Below, piece by piece: positions 39,791 through 49,484 of a DNA stretch of 64,000 nucleotides. This DNA comes from Centroberyx gerrardi (Eukaryota > Chordata > Actinopteri > Beryciformes > Berycidae): assembly GCF_048128805.1 (NCBI RefSeq), contig NC_136002.1, forward strand, positions 33,991,542 through 34,055,541. The letters are read 5' to 3'. Each line of letters opens with the position of its first letter. Position 1 is the stretch's first letter. The translations under genes and the position numbers were made by a program. Below the pieces are notes generated by a model, which saw nothing but the letters and a program-made list of their open reading frames with translations, was not told the DNA's origin and made no database searches.

Positions 39791-40752
39791 GGACTGCATG
39801 GCAGTCATGTTGCAACGGCACCGGAAGTCGGAAAAGGTGACCCCAACATGATGTGACATGACCCCAACATGACGTGACGTGACCCCAACATGACGTGACC
39901 CCAACCTGACGTGACTCCAACATGACGTGACCCCAACCTGACGTGACCCCAACATGACGTGACCCCAACCTGACGTGACCCCAACATGACGTGACCCCAA
40001 CCTGACACGACCCCAACATGACGTGACCCCAACATGACGTGACCCCAACCTGACACGACCCCAACATGACGTGACCCCAACATGACGTGACCCCAACATG
40101 ACGTGACCCCAACCTGACGTGACCCCAACATGACGTGACCCCAACCTGACGTGACCCCAACATGACGTGACCCCAACCTGACACGACCCCAACATGACGT
40201 GACCCCAACATGACGTGACCCCAACCTGACACGACCCCAACCTGACACGACCCCAACATGACGTGACCCCAACCTGACACGACCCCAACCTGACGTGACC
40301 CCAACATGACGTGACCCCAACCTGACACGACCCCAACCTGACACGACCCCAACATGACATGACCCCAACATGACGTGACCCCAACATGACGTGACCCCAA
40401 CCTGACACGACCCCAACCTGACACGACCCCAACCTGACACGACCCCAACATGACACGACCCCAACATGACGTGACCCCAACATGACGTGACCCCAATCTG
40501 ACGTGACCCCAGGATGACGTGACCCCAATCTGACGTGACCCCAGGATGACGTGACCCCAATCTGACGTGACCCCAGGATGACGTGACATGACCCCAGGAT
40601 GACGTGACCCCAATCTGACGTGACCCCAGGATGACGTGACCCCAATCTGACGTGACCCCAGGATGACGTGACATGACCCCAGGATGACATCACCCCAACC
40701 TGACGTGACCACTACAGGCATTGACCTTCTCAAAGCACCAAGCTGGTCGCAG
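39791..40752. repeat. Inverted copy of minisatellite block A with both flanks (A')
   Basis: Reverse complement of about 29181-30106. It starts CTGCATGGCAGTCATGTTGC, continues GGAAGTCGGAAAAGGTGACC, then carries some 50 units reading TGACGTGACCCCAACCTGAC, and ends with the reversed left flank (CTACAGGCATTGACCTTCTC, then GCTGGTCGC). A 7-bp insertion near 39815 and different unit counts separate it from block A. Confidence 0.92.
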
Positions 40753-40758
40753 TTGTCC

Positions 40759-40955
40759 CTCTGTCACTTTATATTTTCTATTACCTCTTATTGATGGTCA
40801 CTTAACCATTTTGCACTAGTGTATTGCATTTGTTTACTTTTGTGCTTGTTTACATTGTTGTGGCTAGCTCTAGGCTCAAGAATTTCATAGCTAGCATTAT
40901 CTGCTTCTCGCTGTTTTGTTGTGCTTATGACAATAAAGAACCTTGAACCTTGAAC
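40759..40955 (+). mobile_element. LINE 3' end carried by duplication copy 2
   Basis: The last ~197 bp of the L2-like LINE, base-for-base the same as 32438-32634. It is joined to the inverted block A' through GTCC. The shared minisatellite start downstream shows that it came with the duplication and not by a new insertion. Confidence 0.85.
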
Positions 40956-41016
40956 GTCAGGTTGGGGTCACGTTACATCAAGTTGGGGTCACGTCATGTC
41001 AGGTAGGGGTCACATC

Positions 41017-42502
41017 CAGTGCTGGAAATTAGCACCGGCCACCGGCCAAATGCCGGTGAATTTCTGAAGTGCCCGGTAACTTTGATCAACCTACCAACCA
41101 CGGTGGCCGGTTAGCTACGTCTCCTCCTGCATCTCGAGTCTCAACCAATCAGAGTAAGGTTCGGGCCACTGACCGCCAATTTGATTAGACGTGAAATTCA
41201 AATTCAAAGCTGCGTCTAGTCTGCCGCAAATTGCATCAGAAGAAGAAGAAAGAAATCTGACTAACGTTATTTAAACAACAATGTGGCGTTACATTGTGGG
41301 TGTAAAGAGAGCGGCTGATGTAAGTACACCTACACAAGAGGAGACAACAACTCTCGAACCAAAATTTAAAAGGCGATTTTTTAATGAGAAGTGGAGAAGA
41401 GCCGACAGTGGGGAGTTACGTGACTGGCTAGTTTTCGATGAGACTAGTCAGTGTTTTGCTCCCACTGTCGGCAACACGCGGAGAGAGACAGTAGCTGCGG
41501 TATGAGACTTTTTTTTTTTCATTCTGAATGAAATCATTCTGAAGGAAGATTGCCACGCAAGTGTTTACATGAGCACTACATATAACGATCGCATTGAGAT
41601 GTGCGTTTACATGCTCCACAGTATGTAATCAGAATAAAAGTTTCTGACATGCGCAAAACACCGAATCCAGCACTCTAACATGGGCTTACGTTTTTCAAAG
41701 ATGGACCTGCGTTGGCTATTTCTTTACTGCTGTTCTTTCTGATGAAGCAACAGTTTTATCAAAACATACGACTCCATAACATGGATGTAAGTGTCAGAAA
41801 AAGACGTTTTGTTTTGCCCCCGCAGTGATTGGGTCCATTTGTAATTTTCACCGCTGTAAGCCGAAACTGGCCCGGAGAGGCGGAGTCAGGACTTGATATA
41901 AAAACGGGCTGCACCGCCCACATCAAGCCCGAGCGCCCCGGGGTTAATAACAAGCACATCCATTCCAATCCTCCCGGAAAAAAAGGGTAACGTAATTGAC
42001 GTTACTTGCGTTAAATGCACGAGCATGTGGCGAGATAAAGAAAGTGATCGGAATGAGTGTTTACATGACGAAATTTTTCGACCGGATTATGAAAGGGTTA
42101 AACCACCCCTCTCAAACGGAATGAAATTTCATTCGGATCGGCCAGTTTATTCTGATTGAAACGTTTATATGAGGCATTTTTATTCTGATTGGGCTACTAT
42201 TCAGATTAAAAGGCTCCATGTGCCAGCAGACCACAGCAGTCTGTCTCTGTTAGTCTACCTGTCTGCCACTGAACCAGCCTGAGTCACATTGTGGCCGGTC
42301 TGTCAGCATTGTGAGCGAAGTCAGGCCACTGGGGCTCAAACTAATGTGTGTGTGTGTGTGTGTGTGTGTGTCTGTGTGTGTGTGTGTGGTAGATTGTTAT
42401 GAGTTTGTTAAAGTTTGATGTTAAAAGACTGTTAAGGTTCTGACTTAAAATGGATCTACAGTGCACCGCTGTTTGGGTGTCTATTTTGTTTTTGTGCATT
42501 TG

Positions 42503-42546
<44 letters not shown>

Positions 42547-42689
42547 TGTGAGGGAGAGAGAATTAAAAATGGATAACCATAGGTGAATATATATTAAATT
42601 AATACTTTTTATGTTGTTATTTTTTTTCAAAGCAAGACAAACGTTACACAAAAGTGGCTGGTGGAAGAAAAAGTTAATTTCCAACACTG
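41017..42689 (+). mobile_element. hAT transposon, 1,673 bp, internally deleted
   Basis: Starts CAGTGCTGGAAATTAGCACC and ends TTAATTTCCAACACTG, an imperfect terminal inverted repeat with hAT-type CAG...CTG ends. It is flanked by a perfect 8-bp target-site duplication GTCACATC (41009-41016 and 42690-42697), the hAT length. The target lies in the minisatellite, and the empty site is visible at 32688-32695. Inside, 41281-41505 codes for 74 residues starting MWRYIVGVKRAAD and containing KFKRRFFNEKW, like the N-terminal region of ZNF862/C17orf113-type hAT proteins. No catalytic domain remains. Two TG microsatellites (42341-42386, 42506-42544) are included. A segment around 41510-42220 with repeated GTTTACATG and ATTCTGA words may be a further nested element. 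Confidence 0.9.
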
Positions 42690-44621
42690 GTCACATCACG
42701 TTGGGGTCACGTCATGTCAGGTTGGGGTCATGTTACGTCAGGTTGGGGTCACATCATGTCAGGTTGGGGTCATGTCAGGTTGGGATCACGTCAGGTTGGG
42801 GTCACGTCACGTCAGGTTAGGCTCACGTCATGTCAGGTTGGGGTCATGTCATGTCAGGTTGGGGTCACGTCATGTCAGGTTGGGGTCATGTCATGTCAGG
42901 TTGGGGTCATGTCACGTCAGGTTGGGGTCACGTCATGTCAGGTTGGGGTCACATCACGTTGGGGTCACGTCACGTCAGGTTAGGCTCACGTCATGTCAGG
43001 TTGGGGTCATGTCATGTCAGGTTGGGGTCACGTCATGTCAGGTTGGGGTCATGTCATGTCAGGTTGGGGTCACATCACGTTGGGGTCACGTCAGGTTGGG
43101 GTCACGTCATGTCAGGTTGGGGTCACGTCATGTCAGGTTGGGGTCACAACATGTCAGGTTGGGGTCACATCACTTCAGGTTGGGGTCACATCATGTCAGG
43201 TTGGGGTCACATCACTTCAGGTTGGGGTCACGTCATGTCAGGTTGGGGTCACATCACTTCAGGTTGGGGTCACGTCACTTCAGGTTGGGGTCACGTCATG
43301 TCAGGTTGGGGTCACGTCACGTCAGGTTGGGGTCACGTTCATTGTCAGGTTGGGGTCACGTCAGGTTGGGGTCACGTCACACTGGGGTCACGTCACATTG
43401 GGGTCACATCAGGTTGGGGTCACGTCATGTCAGGTTGGGGTCACGTCATGTCAGGTTGGGGTCACGTCATGTTGGGGTCACGTCACGTTGGGGTCACGTC
43501 ACATTGGGGTCATGTCACATTGGGGTCATGTCAGGTTGGGGTCACGTCATGTCAGGTTGGGGTCACGTCATGTCAGGTTGGGGTCACATCACTTCAGGTT
43601 GGGGTCACGTCATGTCAGGTTGGGGTCACGTCACTTCAGGTTGGGGTCACGTCATGTCAGGTTGGGGTCACATCACTTCAGGTTGGGGTCACGTCACATT
43701 GGGGTCACGTCATGTCAGGTTGGGGTCACGTCACGTCAGGTTGGGGTCACGTTCATTGTCAGGTTGGGGTCACGTCACGTTGGGGTCACGTCACATTGGG
43801 GTCACGTCACATTGGGGTCACATCAGGTTGGGGTCATGTCATGTCAGGTTTGGGTCACGTCACGTTGGGGTCACGTCACATTGGGGTCACGTCACATTGG
43901 GGTCACATCAGGTTGGGGTCACGTCAAGTCAGGTTGGGGTCACGTCATGTCAGGTTGGGGTCACGTCACGTTGGGGTCATGTCACATTGGGGTCACGTCA
44001 CATTGGGGTCACATCAGGTTGGGGTCACGTCATGTCAGGTTGGGGTCACGTCAGGTTGGGGTCACGACATGTCAGGTTGGGGTCACGTTCATTGTCAGGT
44101 TGGAGTCACGTCACATTGGGGTCACGTCACATTGGGGTCACGTCAGGTTAGGGTCACGTCATGTCAGGTTGGGGTCACATCATGTCAGGTTGGGGTCACC
44201 TTCATTGTCAGGTTGGGGTCACGACATGTCAGGTTGGGGTCACGACATGTCAGGTTGGGGTCACGTCATGTCAGGTTGGGGTCACGTCATGTCAGGTTGG
44301 GGTCACGACATGTCAGGTTGGGGTCACGTCATGTCAGGTTGGGGTCACGTCACTTCAAGTTGGGGTCACGACACGTTGGGGTCACGTCATGTCAGGTTAG
44401 GGTCACGTCATGTCAGGTTGGGGTCATGTCAGGTTGGGGTCACGTCACATTGGGGTCACGTCACATTGGGGTCATGTCAGGTTGGGGTCACGTCAGGTTG
44501 GGGTCACGTCATGTCAGGTTGGGGTCACCTTCATTGTCAGATTGTGGTCACGTCATGTCACATTGGGGTCACGTCACATTGGGGTCACGTCACGTTGGGG
44601 TCACGTCAGGTTGGGGTCACA
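42690..44621. repeat. GGTTGGGGTCACGTCA minisatellite, block C
   Basis: About 1.9 kb of 15-21 bp units with the same higher-order inserts as block B (GTTCATTGTCAGGTTGGGGT). All three plus frames are open over more than 1.4 kb through lack of TA-containing stops; this is not a gene. Confidence 0.95.
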
Positions 44622-44936
44622 TGACCACATAAATCTACCAGGTAAACTGGCCTCAGCTTCCCTTCTGTGATTGATTACTTTTGTCTACAATCTCTGAGTA
44701 CCAGGTTAGGACGGGTGTGTTTTGCATAGCAACAGAACAGATGGGAGAGTTTGCGTCCTGAGATTTGACGGCCATGTTAGGAGAGCTGTGTCTAAAACAT
44801 GTAACATAAAAGAGCCAGAGTGCCGGTCCAAGCCTCACAGCTTCTTCAGCTGGGACAGGATGCAGAACCTCATTCCTTTGACTGGAACACAATGCATTGA
44901 AATCCTCTGACTGTCTCCATCCTTTTTTATCTGCAG
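44622..44936 (+). promoter_or_regulatory. 315-bp flank, copy 3; probable 5' region of OR copy 2
   Basis: Same sequence as 36660-36974, ending in TTTTTTATCTGCAG 132 bases before the OR start. A spliced 5' leader is plausible but unproven. Confidence 0.45.
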
Positions 44937-45068
44937 GTTTAATTGGCCAAAATTATTCCTGATATTTATGTCAAAGTGCTTTCTTGTTTTTGTGGTGTCT
45001 GAATATGATCTATGCTTTATGCCTTTAATATTAATGTATGTAAATCTTATGTTTTGTTTGGAGTTAAA

Positions 45069-46013
45069 ATGATAAATGACTCTGAGGTTGAACTGTTGGT
45101 ATTACTGGGCTTTAAGGGACTAGATCACCTCAAGTATCTCTACTTCTGCATCACTTTTGCAGGTTACCTGGTGATTATCGTGTTAAATGTCTCAATTCTT
45201 GTCCTGATATGTTGTAAGCAGAGTCTGCATGAACCCATGTATATCTTTTTAGCTAATTTGCTTGTCAACAGTCTGTATGGGTGTGCTGTTTTCTATCCCA
45301 AGCTCATCCACGATCTTCTGTCTAATGTTCAGGTTATTTCGAGAGCAGGTTGCATCGTACAGGCCTTCTGCGTTCACACATATGTCTCTGTTGAATGTAA
45401 TATACTGACAGTCATGGCTTATGACAGGTATGCAGCAATCTCGCGTCCGTTGATGTATCGTAACATCCTCAGTAAGTCTACAGTTTATACGCTATTAATA
45501 GTAGCTTGGCTTTTACCCTTCATGGCATATGCTTGTCTTTTATCAGTGAGCGGTATGTTACCATTGTGTGGATACCATGTACCCAGAATATTTTGTGACA
45601 ACGGATCCATAACCAAATTATCATGCGTTGATATCAAATTAATCAACATGATTGAGTTCATATTTACTAGTCTTGTGGTTGTTCTGTCTTTACTGGTTAT
45701 TGTTGGTTGTTATGTGAAGATCCTAGTCATCATCTTCAGGGTGTCTAAAACCACGAGAGCCAAGTCCTTGTCGACATGCGTCCCTCACCTGGTGACCTAC
45801 ATCAGCTTTGTGTTGAGTATTGCATTTGAAGTGGCCCAGCCTGCGCTGGCAGCTCATGACATTCCCCATGTGTTCAGAGTGATCATGTCCATGGAGGGCT
45901 TCCTGGTTCTTCCTATTCTGAACCCGATCATCTATGGAATCAAGCTGCCAAAGATCAGGAACAACATCAGCAGCATGTTTAACAGAAGAATACAGCTGGC
46001 CGTCCCTCTGTGA
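45069..46013 (+). CDS. Olfactory receptor, tandem copy 2
   Basis: Intact 314-residue OR, the duplicate of 37107-38051, with the same start choice and motifs (LHEPMYIFLANL, MAYDRYAAISRPLMY, STCVPHLVTYI, NPIIYGIK). Differences from copy 1: Leu80Ile, Arg179Gly, Ile197Phe, Ile204Val, Leu210Val. Each is a single change at the first codon base, and no synonymous change is visible. Residue 179 falls in extracellular loop 2 and 197-210 in TM5, regions that contribute to the odorant pocket in this receptor class. Both copies look functional. The alternative is that they are two alleles wrongly placed in tandem by the assembler. Confidence 0.94.
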   Translation: MINDSEVELLVLLGFKGLDHLKYLYFCITFAGYLVIIVLNVSILVLICCKQSLHEPMYIFLANLLVNSLYGCAVFYPKLIHDLLSNVQVISRAGCIVQAFCVHTYVSVECNILTVMAYDRYAAISRPLMYRNILSKSTVYTLLIVAWLLPFMAYACLLSVSGMLPLCGYHVPRIFCDNGSITKLSCVDIKLINMIEFIFTSLVVVLSLLVIVGCYVKILVIIFRVSKTTRAKSLSTCVPHLVTYISFVLSIAFEVAQPALAAHDIPHVFRVIMSMEGFLVLPILNPIIYGIKLPKIRNNISSMFNRRIQLAVPL

Positions 46014-47638
46014 CCCTCTGATCACATCCACTCTGATGGAAATGAAGAGTTTGGTTCTAAACTGAGACGTTCGGCAAGTGACAGCTGCTCACATGACATG
46101 AATGACAGCGTAAAATAAAAACAAATACTAGATGACTCAAGTTGTCGGTTGACTAAATGAGACACTTTTACAGACTGGATCCTCTATATTTAGAGATACT
46201 GATTGATAAACTTCACGTAATGACTTTTTTTCTTAAATGAGTAAATAGGTTTTTTTTTAAAAGACAGTGGAGTTACCTTGCTTACTCTTCTTTAAAAATT
46301 ACCATAATTTGTTTTGTCAGAGTAGGTGTCACTTTTTTCAAATGGATATCTCATTTTGGAGCCAAACTCTTCTTATATGAATAATAAAAAGTGACATGTT
46401 TTGTTTTTTTATGTTGAATGATTTCAACATCCTCAAAATGTAATTTGAATTTAGCATCTTAGTAAGATAAAATAGCATGTCAATTTGCCCTGTTTTCTTG
46501 GGTATCACATTTCATTATTACATTATGAAAGTGTTCATAAATATACAAATAAAATACCTCCATTCTGTAATTCATTTTCCTGTTTATTAGTATGTGGTGA
46601 TGGTGGCTTCTGTTTGACCAAGGGGAAAATCCGGCTTCCACTAAATTCACTGAACTCTCATCTTGGTTCTGTCAGATTGGTCGTCATAGTTCACCCACCT
46701 TTTATTTACCACTCCATCACTGGTCATACGTTGTTAAGAGATATGAGATAGAGCAGGACCCAGCCTGTCCGTAGAAGTCAAAAGGAAAATATTATAATCG
46801 CATCTAAAAAAAACAACTACCCAGTAACCAGAGAAGCTAAAAGATGGCTATAGCTTATTGTAAATTGTTTACTCTTTGTCAAAAACCCCAGTCTGGAGCT
46901 CCAGTTTGTCAATTGAGACAGGAGAGCAGGAACATGTATGAAAATGTATAATCTTGCAATATTGGCGTTATTAATTTAAATAATCATATATGTAAACTGT
47001 TGGTTTTTGATCAGTTAAAATGATCAAACGGGGGCATCACTTTGTTTTAAGGGTCACAGGCCAGAAAGGTTGATGTTGGCCTAAACAGTGTATACTGTAA
47101 TCCCCATAAGAGTCCAGTTCTGATAGAGCCGCTCCTCCTGAGCAACTAATAATGTCACACTAGGTCTGATCTCAGTACATTGGCTACTCAATGCACTGTC
47201 CCTGATGAAGTGTCTCTGAGCAAGGCAGTGGATGCCTACCTGCTGCTGGCCCCAAAAAACTCATTCCTAAATACATTTACTAACAATTAAGCAAAAAAAA
47301 AAAAATGCAACAAAGATCTAATACAATATTCATGAATGAAAGGCATTTTGGACAAAGTTAGTTTGTTCTAAGTTGAACAGTGTGCACCCTGCAGGCTCCT
47401 GGTCCCAGGCGTCAGGGGAAGTTAGATCACTGTAGCTCATAATGAAGTCCCTCAGGCCGATGGTCATTTCAGCTTGACAACATGTTTGTTTGACCAGGAA
47501 CATTTAGCTTCACAACAAGCCATTAGCTACTATGTCTCCTAATTCCCTCTGAAGCAAATTACAGCAGGAGCCGTTAACCAGTGAGACCAATCAGCCTGAG
47601 CAGACTAACCACTGGTTATACTGTAATGACCTCCCTTC
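46014..47638. other. 3' flank of OR copy 2
   Basis: Near-identical to 38052-39680. It lacks ACCTTG near 46965. Confidence 0.7.
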
Positions 47639-47921
47639 AGAGGCAGAGACAGGCAGACAGGCAGACAGACAGGCAGACAGACAGACAGACAGACAGACAG
47701 ACAGGCAGAGAGAAAGACAGAGAGACAGACAGACAGGCAGACAGACAGACAGAGAGACAGACAGGCAGACAGACAGACAGAGAGGCAGACAGACAGACAG
47801 ACAGACAGAGAGACAGACAGGCAGACAGACAGACAGAGAGGCAGACAGACAGACAGACAGACAGAGAGACAGACAGGCAGAGAGAAAGACAGAGAGACAG
47901 ACAGACAGGCAGACAGACAGA
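47639..47921. repeat. CAGA microsatellite, copy 2
   Basis: About 280 bp of CAGACAGG/CAGAGAGA words with an internal higher-order repeat of roughly 80 bp. Confidence 0.95.
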
Positions 47922-48246
47922 TATTTTCATCACTGGAGAATGATAAACTCGCTGGTCAGTAGAGCAGCTGGTCAGTTTCAGGGTTTGCAGGAAGCTGTTC
48001 TCCATGCAGCAGCACTGAGCAAGCTGCTCACACTGTGATGAAGTCAGTGTCTCTACCAGGGATGAAAGATTCCAGGTGTGTCTACTGAGGTCAGTTTAAC
48101 CATGTGAGTTAAAACATGCTCATAGGAACATACTGTGTATACCTGTTGACTAATACAAACTAATTTCTCTTTAACAATTAATAATAGTAAACAGGAACTA
48201 GTCATAGTTTCAGAGGTCAAAGTTTCCTGTTGTCCATTCAAACAAA
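47922..48246. other. No recognised feature
   Basis: Unique DNA between the CAGA microsatellite and the Harbinger pseudogene. It may include the left end of that transposon, but I cannot place a terminus. Confidence 0.4.
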
Positions 48247-48475
48247 ATGTGGCACCGCGCTTCAACGGAGATGAGAATGTTGCAGTTTTTCGGTGATTAC
48301 ATGTGTGCAACCTCATCTGAGGAAGATGATATGGAGTCAGAAGAAGACGAGCTGCTGTTGTTAGCGTACTTGAAGCATTCTAGGCCAGAGGTTCCCAAAC
48401 TGGGGGGCGCGCCCCCTAGGGGGGTAACAGAGGAACTACAGGGGGGGGCGCGACATAATACCCCCCCACATTGCG

Positions 48476-48731
48476 TTCACATTGCGGAGCGGTTTCCGCT
48501 CAAAACGCCATTATTTCCTATGGAAGAGAGCGGATTCTGCGCTCACTGCCGGCTCCGCGGTGGATCGTGGATTTTTCCGCTGCGGACGGTCGCGCAAAGA
48601 GTTGAAAATAGTTCGACTTGAGCGGATCCGCGTGGAATGCGTCACTGCTCCGCTTCATTTCTGCCACTTTTTACAAAGCGAGGCGGGTCGCAGGACGCGG
48701 ATTTCAGGCGGAAACCGCTCCGCAATGTGAA
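48476..48731. mobile_element. MITE 1 inside the hAT arm
   Basis: About 255 bp bounded by a 22-bp perfect inverted repeat (48478-48499 and 48708-48729, containing ACATTGCGGAGCGGTTTCCG); similarity extends a few bases outward (GCRTTCAC). No coding capacity. Superfamily not assigned. Confidence 0.8.
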
Positions 48732-49071
48732 TGCAGCCGACAACGCGACCACGACAGATAAAAGTAAGGAAGTAAGGAAGTATGACGAGACAGTCAGCCC
48801 ACATCAGTCATTGATATGTAGGATTTGTGTTTTTTCTTGTACACTAATTCAGTTTGAGAGCACCTGCTGTTAAAAGTGGGGAAATCAGAGTTGTTGCACT
48901 GTTCCTAAGTTCAATTTAAAAAGTTAATTTTACTTTAAATGTGAAAATATATTCAAGAATGTTTACAGGGATTAAAGCAAAAAAAAATCTTCTGACTGAA
49001 AAACTTTTCAGGCCATGTCATATTCCCCATCTACAATTTGTAAAACAAGTTACAGAGGAGGCCCCACATTA
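48732..49071. other. hAT arm between two MITEs
   Basis: AT-rich DNA without a recognised gene. Confidence 0.5.
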
Positions 49072-49235
49072 GTGTACACACTGTCCGCTTTTTTTTTATT
49101 TTTTAGAAAAGGTGGGTGCCGCACCGCCTTTTTAGAGCGGCCGCTTTTTTTCTGCCGTGCGGTCGCTTCCCATAGGTTTTCATGTAAAAAAAGGCGGAGG
49201 CAGCTGAGAAAAAGGCGGACAGTGTGTACACGCCC
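49072..49235. mobile_element. MITE 2 inside the hAT arm
   Basis: About 160 bp with a 17-bp perfect inverted repeat GTGTACACACTGTCCGC (49072-49088) and its complement (49215-49231). TTA trinucleotides at 49069-49071 and 49236-49238 could be a Harbinger-type target duplication, but then the ends are unequal by four bases. Confidence 0.7.
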
Positions 49236-49484
49236 TTAGCCCTCGACGCCTGCTAAACAAGTCAAATTATGAGACTTCAGCACCACGCCACGCATAACCA
49301 TCGCTGCCGTTCTCTAATGCAGCCATCAAGTTGTAAAAAGGCTTTAACCTACACTTCACTAGCAGGGACCACGCCACAACAATATGTCATTTAAAGGTTT
49401 AATGGAAATTCAGAGGTATTGGATGTTGAGGACAAGTGAATGGATGTAAGGGGAGGGGTGAAGGTGGAAGGAGGATGTCGTGTG

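Larger units (their letters stand above)
40759..47752. repeat. Segmental duplication, copy 2
   Basis: Counterpart of 32438-39790, with a hAT element inserted at 41017-42689 and only one minisatellite block (C) before the OR. Confidence 0.88.

Noticed and set aside
42661-44632. Open frames up to 600 codons in all three plus frames of the minisatellite (also in 29279-30133, 32675-36708 and 39633-40733 minus)
   Set aside because: The repeat unit lacks stop-forming words in any frame, so length is meaningless; all frames are open at once and the peptides are pure tandem repeats.
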